Source: Physocladia obscura
Lineage: Eukaryota; Chytridiomycota; Chytridiomycetes; Chytridiales; Chytriomycetaceae
Assembly: GCA_027596945.1 (NCBI GenBank)
Contig: JADGJH010000847.1
Span: 1-13,841, forward strand
Length of the DNA stretch: 13,841 nucleotides
Direction: 5' to 3'
The notes beneath the pieces were generated by a model. The model ran no database searches. It saw nothing but the letters and a program-made list of their open reading frames with translations, and was not told the DNA's origin. Each line of letters begins with the position of its first letter. The first letter of the stretch is position 1. The position numbers and the translations under genes were made by a program. Positions 1 through 7,263 of this stretch are shown in pieces.

Positions 1-596
1 ACATAATTCCAAGAGAGAATAAAGCAGCGCAAAATAAGCCAAGTTCAAACGCACTGCATCTAAATTCGTCAAATCAAGAAACCCGAAATTTTCATAATAC
101 GGATGTTTCGCAAGATACGCTCGCGACAGCGCATACGCCACCAGAGTCAGAAATAAATGAGCAGCAACCCGCAAAAAGAATAATGGCGTTCGGTCTTGAG
201 GATTTACGACTAAAGGATGCCAATTTTTCTCCAATTTGCCGGTTTTATTCGATTGAGGTTGTCTTTCGATTCGCATTGGATCGTTTGACGACGTCGCAAG
301 CAGCTCGAAATAATCAAACAATGACCATTTACGAACTAACCTTCTATTTGAATTTTTTATTTTTTATATTTTAATATAAGTTTATTTGTTGTTGAAGGTT
401 CAGACCTGTCAAAGGTGGCAATTTCAAATGTACGCAGAACAAACACAAGCCAGGCAAAAAGTTTCGAAATTTGGTCAACGTGATAGTTTTCGCATGGGAA
501 AAGCATTGGTGGGATAATCATCATGGCCAACGAGAGACTAACAACAAGTGAAGAACTGAAGTTTGTTTTGAGGAGACGAAAATGAATAACTGGCAT
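1..596 (-). CDS. Partial multi-pass membrane protein, possibly wax-synthase-like (MBOAT) acyltransferase; 5' end of gene
   Basis: Two exons on the minus strand, 596-406 and 343-1, joined across a 62-nt intron (donor GTCTGA, acceptor AAATAG). The joined frame reads 178 codons without a stop and runs off the window edge, so the 3' end is missing. The start is the ATG at 594-596; an in-frame stop lies upstream at 627-629. Hydrophobic segments lie near residues 15-32 and 46-56, and two more in exon 2 around LFFLRVAAHLFLTLVAYALS and LNLAYFALLYSLLEL. Around the splice junction the protein reads VLRTFEIATFDRRLVRKWSL. That RTxEI...W-S-L-x-D-Y layout recalls fungal wax-synthase-like membrane O-acyltransferases, which esterify lipids in the ER. 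The family call is weak: no catalytic His is visible in this part and the usual RGIGWN-like stretch is absent. A coding gene is fairly well supported; its function is not. Confidence 0.5.
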
Positions 597-1046
597 TGCT
601 GCGAGTAATATCTGTTTTTTTTCATGCTATTAAGTTCAATTGAGTTTCCTGATGTGATGCCTTGATTACCAGAGACAGGCCAATTGATATCTTCATGGTG
701 TCAAAGCAAGTCTTTTTTTGATGAACTCAAAAACTGAACTCAATAAAATAAGAAGCAACACACATTTTTCTAATCAGCCAAGCAAACTTATTTAATGAAT
801 TGATGTTTTTTCCCTAGCATACTGAGTTGTTGACTGGAACATAACACAGTATTAAGGCGAAGAATGAGCTGAAATTTCAGCAACCTTATAAAGAGAACCT
901 GATAGTTGTTCACGCTGGTTCGAGAACATAAGTCAAAAAGACAATCTGCTGCCAGAGACACAGCCACAAGCTGGACAACTACCAGATGACGTAAGACCAC
1001 AAGATATAGGCTGAAATGTTTTGGAAAGTTGAAAGAAAAAACTGAA
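597..1046. promoter_or_regulatory. Divergent intergenic region between the membrane-protein gene and PAN6
   Basis: This 450-nt AT-rich stretch separates two genes transcribed away from each other and presumably holds both promoters. No recognisable TATA box, repeat or RNA gene stands out. A long minus-strand open frame (788-1270) overlaps it, but that frame is mostly antisense to PAN6 exons 1 and 2 and I do not accept it as a gene. Confidence 0.4.
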
Positions 1047-2215
1047 ATGGTCGCAAGAATTTTCGGTATCCGCAGATTCTCAACTTTCGGAAGCTCGCGA
1101 GCGCCTCGAGTAATCAAGACAATTGCGGAATATCGAGCACTACGTAATAAATGGATTCTAGAAGGCAAGACGATTGGCTTCGTGCCGACAATGGTTCGGT
1201 CCAGCTTTTTTGCATTTTGTTTTAACCTGATATGAATTGAAACTCTTAGGGCGCGTTGCATCAAGGGCATTTAAATTTAGGCAAGATATTTTGACTGTTG
1301 AAGCCTTAGCTGTAGATACGCGGTTCCTCTAAAATCTTCCGTAAACAAAACAGTTGCAACGGCTAAACAACAATGTGACAAAGTCGTCACGTCAATTTTC
1401 GTGAATCCTTCGCAATTTGCACCTACTGAAGATTTGGAAAAGTACCCGCGTACGCTTGATGCAGATGTAGCTCTTTTGAACACTGTCAATTGCGATGCTG
1501 TATTCTCGCCATGTTGGGACTATTATTATAATATTATTATTTAAATCTCTAATTTTATCGCAGCTGTTGCAGAAATGTATCCGGCTGGAATCGTGCTCGA
1601 TGTTTCGAAACAAATTGGAACTTTTGTCGAAGTGAAAGGCAAGAGCCATATGTTGTAAGAAAACCAACCGCAAACGAAACTTTTTTCTCACAAACATGAT
1701 TAACCAGAGAAGGATCAGTGCGACCTCATTTTTTCCGTGGCGTTGCAACAGTCGTAACCAAGTTACTCAACGCTATCCAACCAACTCACGCGTTTTTCGG
1801 TCAGAAAGACGGACAACAGACGGCCGTCGTCCGCACACTAGTCCGAGATCTTCTGATTCCAACAAAAATAGTAATCTGCCCAACCACACGTGATACCGAC
1901 GGCCTCGCACTGAGCAGTCGAAACAGATATCTCAGCTCCGAACAACGCGCACGCGCTCCGGTTCTCTACAAAAGTCTCAACGCTATCGAAAAACTGTATG
2001 CCGCTGGGGAACGGGATAGCCGTGTTTTGAAAACCGCCGGGCTCACCGTTTTGGGTTCAACTGATGACGTTGTGGTTGAATATCTCAGTGTTGCAGATAG
2101 TTTGACGTTGGAAGAAGTTGACGGGGCTGTTGGATTGAATGGGGCGATGGTTTCTGGTGCCATTCGGCTAGGTAACACGCGGATAATTGATAATGTATTG
2201 ATTGGTGTGGCGTAA
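1047..2215 (+). CDS. PAN6: Pantothenate synthetase (pantoate--beta-alanine ligase)
   Basis: Condenses pantoate with beta-alanine, using ATP through a pantoyl-adenylate, to make pantothenate (vitamin B5) for coenzyme A. Exons 1047-1193, 1250-1280, 1354-1512, 1564-1654 and 1708-2215 total 936 nt, giving 311 aa, the usual family length. Landmarks are MGALHQGH at 49-56 (the HxGH nucleotidyltransferase signature, split by intron 1 right after Met49), SIFVNPSQF at 73-81, FFGQKDGQQ at 172-180, and [13 protein letters not shown] at 207-219, which carries the KMSKS-like SSRN loop. Introns are 56, 73, 51 and 53 nt; the second appears to be GC-AG. The ATG at 1047 is the first in frame with the conserved sequence. 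The N-terminus ([20 protein letters not shown]) is Arg-rich without acidic residues, like a mitochondrial presequence. Identity is near certain; the symbol follows fungal usage (bacterial panC). Confidence 0.96.
1281..1353 (+). other. Probable GC-AG intron (PAN6 intron 2)
   Basis: Exon 2 ends ...AATTTAG and is followed by GCAAGA, matching the strong AG|GCAAG donor consensus typical of GC-AG introns. The acceptor is AAACAG at 1348-1353. Splicing gives the expected [17 protein letters not shown]. Without it the frame stops at the TGA at 1292-1294, and no GT donor lies before that stop. Seventy-three nt. Confidence 0.8.
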
Positions 2216-2236
2216 AGATCTGGTTCTGAAAATTAG

Positions 2237-2242
2237 AATAAA
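2237..2242 (+). terminator. Candidate poly(A) signal AATAAA for PAN6
   Basis: A canonical AATAAA lies 22 nt after the PAN6 stop codon. No U-rich or GU-rich downstream element was verified, so it is only a candidate; use of this hexamer would give a very short 3' UTR. Confidence 0.35.
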
Positions 2243-2433
2243 CGACATTTTTTGTCTTGATGATACGGATTTTTCTAAACACTTCTTCAAATACATCAAA
2301 GTTTATGGAAAGGTAGTTCAAAAATTGGAACGCAAAAAAGAGTCAATAATACATCATGAACTCTTCCCAATCTTTGGGTTTCATATTTACCTATACCAAA
2401 AAATTTGCTTGGTTCAAACAACCAGCAAACATG

Positions 2434-2451
2434 CCCCCACCCCCACCCCCC
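2434..2451. repeat. C-rich tract C5-A-C5-A-C6 (G-rich on minus strand)
   Basis: Three runs of five or six C separated by single A residues, about 220 nt downstream of the PAN6 stop. The minus strand reads G6-T-G5-T-G5. It has only three long G runs, so a canonical four-run G-quadruplex is not complete. A shorter C3-A-C6 tract lies upstream of the zinc-finger gene at 13421-13430. Confidence 0.75.
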
Positions 2452-3573
2452 AAGACAAGACGAGATCAACTTTGCGGGGAAAATGAGGTTAAATTTATTT
2501 CAGTCGAGGAAAAAATCATAAAAGTCTGCTGAACTGAACTGTTTAGATTTCAGTGAAGTAAAAGTATCTTGAAATAAATGCGAAAATTGTTACCAGTGAC
2601 CACTAGTGTCTGTTTAAGCATTCTCCAGTTCTGAGGGATACAGTGACTGCCGGAAAATAAAAAGAACCTTGGCCAATTTTTTTATTTGAAAAATATGCAT
2701 GCATAAACTTGTTGTAAACGATTTATTTTTTAAGTTATTTTGAGGATGAATGCAGCATTTTCTTTCAAATTGTTTGGCAAGGCAGTATGCTGAGTCCAAA
2801 ACAACACGTCTTTTTCGTCGTCCCGAATTCCGGCGTAAAACGTGCTGTCTTTTTAACCAAAGCAATGTGCTGGTTCATTGGAATAAATGTCAATAACAAT
2901 CTGCTTTGGAGCAACGGCATTTTACCATTCTTTGAAAAATGCGTTGGTCTGATGGATGCGAGAAGTTAGGGCTCAGTAATGCATCTACGAGCAACAATAA
3001 CTCACATTCCATACTTGTTGTAATTTTTCCGTGTTTAACTCAATAGTTCTAAGTCCTTACATTTCGATGCTGAGTATAAGATTTTTTCCTTCTGAGCCTC
3101 GACCGATGGGTTCATGCCTTCTCCAACCATATGTGTATCTCTCTGTCATCTTCTTCGAATAATGATGATTTAATTAAATTTTCAAAATACTTCTGGCAAT
3201 TGTAGTAAAATTTTCTAACACAAGCCAATTTCATTGAAGCCAGTTTAGTGAATTTCAGCAAAACTTTCGGTCGCTTTACTTTCGTTTCCAATATTCTTGA
3301 GTTCAGTTTTGTAGCTTCTTGGATTATCCACGCGAAACATTTACTGAAAATACTCTCCGCAGCGACTATTGTGAGCAAATAGCCGTTAAGAAAAATATGA
3401 AAACAAGGTAATAGCGATTATTTTTTGAAATAAGCATCTGTTTGTACTTTGTTGTAATTTGAATTACGTCATTCTAATCTGTGTGGAAAAAGAAAACTCA
3501 AACAATCAGGAAAGTTGGTAATTAATCAATTGCACTTGAGTGAATTAATATTGACATTGAGTTCATGTTCGTG

Positions 3574-3592
3574 CCAATTCAAAATGGCACGT
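3574..3592 (+). promoter_or_regulatory. ERSE-like element 1 with CACGTG E-box (BiP promoter)
   Basis: CCAAT at 3574-3578, then nine bases, then CACGT, which begins a CACGTG palindrome (3588-3593). The mammalian ER stress response element is CCAAT-N9-CCACG; here the CACG core is offset by one base (CCAAT-N10-CACG in the classical element, N9 here). It lies about 115 nt upstream of the BiP ATG. The pattern is seen; a role in the unfolded protein response is inferred. Confidence 0.4.
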
Positions 3593-3601
3593 GATTTTCG
3601 G

Positions 3602-3622
3602 CCAATCAAAAATCGCGACGTC
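3602..3622 (+). promoter_or_regulatory. ERSE-like element 2 with GACGTC palindrome (BiP promoter)
   Basis: CCAAT at 3602-3606, nine bases, then CGACG, one mismatch from the CCAAT-N9-CCACG consensus, overlapping the CRE-like palindrome GACGTC (3617-3622). It starts 28 nt after element 1 in the same orientation and ends 66 nt before the BiP ATG. A bZIP factor of the Hac1/XBP1/ATF6 type paired with the CCAAT complex is the natural reader, by inference. Confidence 0.45.
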
Positions 3623-3688
3623 AAAAGAATCCCTTTTTAAGAAACAAACGAAAGAAAACAACATTGAAAAAAAGAGACTTTAAAAGCG

Positions 3689-5781
3689 ATGCAACTGAAG
3701 AAACTTTTCTCGACTGTTCTTCTCGCGCTGGCCGCGTGCGTATCAGCAGCTGACAGTGAATCATCAGATTCTAGCATCAAAGGCCCCGTTATCGGAATCG
3801 ACTTGGGAACAACTTATAGGTACTTTACTTGATCGGCAAAAACACAAGATTCAACATTGACGAATTACTAAAAATAGTTGCGTTGGAGTGTATAAAAACG
3901 GACGCGTTGAAATCATTGCGAACGACCAAGGACACCGTATTACGCCATCATATGTTGCATTCACAGATGAAGAACGTCTCGTCGGCGATGCTGCAAAGAA
4001 CCAGGCACCAACAAACCCAACAAACACTATCTTCGATGCCAAGCGACTGGTTGGACGAAGGTTTGATGAGGCTGACGTACAAAACGATATGAAACATTTT
4101 CCCTTCAAAGTTGTTTCGAAGGACGGAAAACCGATTATCCAAGTCAAAGTGAAAGGCGAGGACAAAAAGTTTACTCCGGAAGAAATCTCCGCCATGGTTC
4201 TAGGAAAGATGAAGGTATGTGTGTATGTGTCTTGGTACTCTGTTTCTGAAAATTTCTCGCAATAATGTGCAACAGGAAATTGCTGAATCATATCTTGGCC
4301 AGAAAGTCACCCACGCAGTTGTCACTGTTCCAGCATATTTCAACGATGCCCAACGCCAAGCAACCAAGGATGCTGGAACCATTGCTGGTTTGACTGTTGC
4401 GCGTATTATCAACGAGCCAACCGCCGCTGCTATTGCATACGGTCTTAACAAAGCCGGCTCAGAAAAAAACATCCTTGTCTATGACTTGGGTGGTGGTACT
4501 TTCGATGTGTCTGTTCTGACTATTGACGACGGTGTTTTTGAAGTCCTGGCGACCAATGGTGACACGCACTTGGGAGGAGAAGACTTTGACAACCGGCTTA
4601 TTGAACACTTTACTAAGGCTTACAAAAAGAAAAATAAGAAGGATTGCACAAAGGATCTTAAAGCAATGGGAAAACTGAAGCGCGAAGTCGAAAAAGCGAA
4701 GCGCGCTCTTTCATCCCAAATGTCTGTTAAGGTTGAAATCGAATCATTCTTTGACGGTGATGACTTTTCCGAAACTCTCACACGGGCCAAGTTCGAGGAA
4801 CTGAACCTGGATCTGTTTAAAAAGACTTTGAAACCCGTTGAAAAGGTTATGAAAGATGCTGGCCTCGACAAGAACGAAATCCACGACATTGTTCTTGTTG
4901 GTGGATCCACCCGTATTCCTAAAGTCGTTCAGCTTCTCGAAGACTTTTTCAATGGCAAAAAGGCATCGAAAGGAATTAATCCAGATGAAGCTGTCGCGTA
5001 CGGTGCTGCTGTCCAAGGTGGTGTTCTGTCTGGTGAAGACGATGAAAACCTTGGTGGAGTTCTTCTGCTTGATGTCAACCCACTCACACTTGGAATTGAA
5101 ACCACCGGAGGTGTTATGACCAAACTCATTGCCCGCAACACCCAAGTTCCCACTAAAAAATCGCAAATCTTCTCTACTGCTGCCGATAACCAGCCAACAG
5201 TTCTAATCCAAGTTTTTGAAGGTGAACGTCCACTGACAAAAGATAACAATCTGCTCGGTAAATTTGATTTGAACGGAATTCCGCCTGCCCCACGTGGAAC
5301 CCCGCAAATCGAAGTAACATTTGAGATTGACGTTAACGGAATCTTGCGTGTCTCGGCCCACGACAAAGGAACAGGAAAATCCGAATCCATTACCATCACC
5401 AACGACAAGGGCCGTCTGACTGAAGAGGAAATCCAACGAATGGTTGACGAGGCAGAACTCTTTGCTGAAGAAGACCGACTCCTCAAGGAGAAGATTGAAG
5501 CCAAGAACGGATTCGAAAACTACATTTACCAAATCAAGCAACAAGTTACTGATGAAGACAAACTTGGCGGCAAAATCGACGCAGATGACAAGAAGGCTAT
5601 CTTAGATGCTGTTTCAGAGGCGACTGAGTGGCTTGATGCCAATGCCGCAACTGCCACTAAGGAAGATATTGATGAACAAAAAGCTGAATTGGAAGGTGTC
5701 GTTAATCCAATCACCTCAAAGTTGTATGGAGGTGCTGCAGGCGGTGATGGTGAAGATGTTCCAGACCACGATGAATTGTAA
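3689..5781 (+). CDS. KAR2: ER lumenal Hsp70 chaperone BiP
   Basis: ATP-driven chaperone of the ER lumen, binding unfolded secretory proteins and working with J-proteins, nucleotide exchange factors and the translocon. Exons 3689-3819, 3878-4214 and 4276-5781 give 657 aa; introns are 58 and 61 nt. A signal peptide ([17 protein letters not shown]) ends near Ala20/21. ATPase motifs are GIDLGTTYS at 36-44 (split by intron 1), [11 protein letters not shown] at 226-236 and [12 protein letters not shown] at 362-373. The interdomain linker [16 protein letters not shown] spans 416-431, followed by the substrate-binding domain and an acidic tail. The last four residues are HDEL, the ER-retrieval signal of fungi, plants and some protists. 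The full-length Hsp70 alignment has no gaps or broken motifs. ERSE-like sites upstream suggest stress induction. Symbol follows fungal usage; HSPA5 in animals. Confidence 0.98.
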
Positions 5782-5907
5782 ACTGCGTTGCTGATGAGTT
5801 TTTATTTTATATGTATGCTAGAAGGTTTGGAATACGAAACAAAGGAAACGGAGTTTAATTCCTACCTCCATTTTTTTGATTTATTGTTTGAATCTGCTTT
5901 TTTCTGG

Positions 5908-5913
5908 AATAAA
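5908..5913 (+). terminator. Candidate poly(A) signal AATAAA for BiP
   Basis: AATAAA 127 nt after the BiP stop, within TGGAATAAATGCACTG. The 294-nt gap to the convergent complex I gene holds both 3' ends. For the minus-strand gene, TTTATT copies at 6041-6046, 6050-6055 and 6055-6060 read as AATAAA on its strand, just past its stop codon. Confidence 0.5.
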
Positions 5914-6075
5914 TGCACTGTAATGAATGTTTCTTTTCGTTTCTTCCATTACTTTCTGGTCAAATAAGTGAGAAGTATTATTCTTTTGGTCAATAATTAT
6001 TCTGCATTCATCCCTTTCCAAATTTATTTTAACAAGCAAATTTATTTCATTTATTTTATTTCCAATATTTGGGAA

Positions 6076-7204
6076 TCAAGGCTTTGCAGCACCAGTTGGA
6101 GGTTGTTGTGCTGCAGGTTGTTCAGTTGGCAATAGCACTTTTGGTGTTGGAGTTCCAGAGCCATTTTGCTCCCTATCATTTTGTATTTTTTTATAACAGA
6201 TATTAGGTACTGGCTGCTGATAATAATATGTATACATATATATATATATATATGTATATGTTTTTGCTCTCCCGTTAGATTCCTTGATCTTTTTTTTTAA
6301 TACTACATGATCTTCCCGCAATCAACGGTTCTCACACCAATTTTAAATTATTGTTTTACCCTCGATTCGACTTTTTTTTCTCGCTCCCTCGGTAATTGGT
6401 ACTTTATCTCAACAGGCTTATGTAATGGCTTTCACTCTGCTTGACTTTGCTTTTGCTTCACTAGAGATTTACCATGGAGACTGATACTCAAACATGCGGA
6501 AAGATTGAGCGAGTTCGATAGGCTCGGCAACGACGCGCTTCTTTTCGTCGTCGTAACGCAGCTCGACATAACCAGTGAGGGGAAAGTCCTTTCTCAGCGG
6601 GTGGCCCTCGAAGCCGTAGTCAGTGAGGATGCGACGCAAATCGGGATGGCCCTCGAAGAAGATGCCGTACATATCCCAAGCCTCGCGCTCGAACCAGTTG
6701 GCGCCATTGAAGAGCGGTGTGACAGAAGGCACGGCGGAAACTTCGTTGGCGTACGTCTTGACGCGGATACGCGCGTTGTGGCGCACAGACAACAGGTGAT
6801 AAACGACTTCAAAGCGGTTAGCGCGCGTCGGGTAGTCAGCGCCGCACACGTCCACCATCTATTTGTTTACCAGGTAAGCCGACGTAAGGAAAAGGAGTAA
6901 GTCATCGACAGGGAAGAACCTGCTTGAATTGGCAGGCCGTGTGGTCGCGCAGAAAGGTCATAACGGGCAGGACGCCAGCCGGCGCCACGTACAGCGTCAG
7001 CTCGTCCTTGTAGACGCTGAACTGCTGCACAAAACGCGGCAAACACGCCGCGACAAACTGGCCAAACTGCTGGTGGCTCTCGAGTCCAGACGCCCCTGTT
7101 TCTGTCGATGCCGTGTACCAGCGCCGCGCTTCCAATGGTCTCAACGTTGCCGCCCTCGGTCCCCTCGCCACCTGTGCTCGCAGGCCTGCTGTCAATCCAA
7201 ACAT
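6076..7204 (-). CDS. NDUFS3: Mitochondrial complex I 30-kDa subunit (NDUFS3/NuoC type)
   Basis: Core peripheral-arm subunit of NADH:ubiquinone oxidoreductase on the matrix side. Exons on the minus strand are 7204-6920, 6858-6473 and 6172-6076, totalling 768 nt and 255 aa; introns are 61 and 300 nt. The N-terminus ([20 protein letters not shown]) is a typical mitochondrial presequence. The conserved block [20 protein letters not shown] starts at residue 149 and contains the ERE-x2-D family signature; [20 protein letters not shown] follows, up to 189. Reading through exon 2 stops right after SPW, where fungal and animal homologues continue with a Glu and a Pro-rich tail. A donor TG|GTAAAT and acceptor GATAG|G restore [13 protein letters not shown] and a 31-residue Pro/Ala/Gln tail ending at TGA (6076-6078). 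The coding sequence is strikingly GC-rich compared with its neighbours. The start codon lies 59 nt after the upstream gene's stop. Confidence 0.95.
6173..6472 (-). other. Unusually long (300 nt) last intron of NDUFS3
   Basis: Donor GTAAAT at 6472-6467, acceptor GATAG ending at 6173. It contains a TATA-repeat palindrome. Other introns in the window are about 49-124 nt. A cryptic extra exon inside it cannot be ruled out, but the direct W-E junction matches the family. Confidence 0.7.
6231..6258. repeat. AT microsatellite forming a 28-nt perfect palindrome
   Basis: Nine AT units (6236-6253) flanked symmetrically by TATAC and GTATA, so the whole stretch 6231-6258 is its own reverse complement and could form a hairpin in the NDUFS3 pre-mRNA. 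It lies inside the 300-nt intron. Confidence 0.9.
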
Positions 7205-7263
7205 TTTCCTTTTCTCTTTTTGTCAAATGAACAATCTCCATATCTGAAATCATCATAATGCAA

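Larger units (their letters stand above)
2216..3573. other. Long intergenic stretch without a convincing gene
   Basis: About 1.36 kb between PAN6 and the BiP promoter. Open frames here are short and mostly lack ATG starts. The best are a 60-codon plus-strand frame with a true ATG at 2787-2969 and an 88-codon minus-strand frame at 3112-3378 that opens with TTG. Neither shows a family motif or a convincing splice extension. A C-rich tract sits at 2434-2451. I saw no tRNA, rRNA or transposon signature. It could hold UTRs, a noncoding RNA or a gene I cannot recognise. Confidence 0.5.

Noticed and set aside
788..1270. 160-codon minus-strand open frame across the PAN6 5' end
   Set aside because: It is antisense to PAN6 exons 1 and 2, whose identity is certain, and it shows no domain; its composition is that of a shadow frame.
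2411..2421. GGTTCAAAC as a tRNA T-arm (B box)
   Set aside because: No matching A box, anticodon arm or acceptor stem can be drawn around it.
2202..2486. 94-codon plus-strand frame overlapping the PAN6 stop
   Set aside because: No ATG at its start and no domain; it runs into the C-rich tract and probably is 3' UTR or intergenic DNA.
4929..5504. 191-codon minus-strand open frame inside BiP
   Set aside because: Ser/Pro/Arg-rich antisense shadow of a highly conserved Hsp70 exon, a well-known artefact of Hsp70 codon use.
6265..6321. Leucine-zipper-like stretch ([15 protein letters not shown]) on the minus strand inside the NDUFS3 intron
   Set aside because: It is tempting as a bZIP remnant, but an in-frame TGA lies directly before it, there is no basic region or ATG upstream, and the conserved NDUFS3 junction skips it.
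6505..7258. Plus-strand open frames of 131 and 109 codons
   Set aside because: Antisense to the GC-rich exons of NDUFS3; long frames are expected opposite GC-rich coding sequence.
7205..7263. Spliced-leader trans-splicing between the hydrolase and NDUFS3
   Set aside because: A TTTCAG is present, but nothing else in the window suggests trans-splicing; kept only as one option within the tight-spacing finding.
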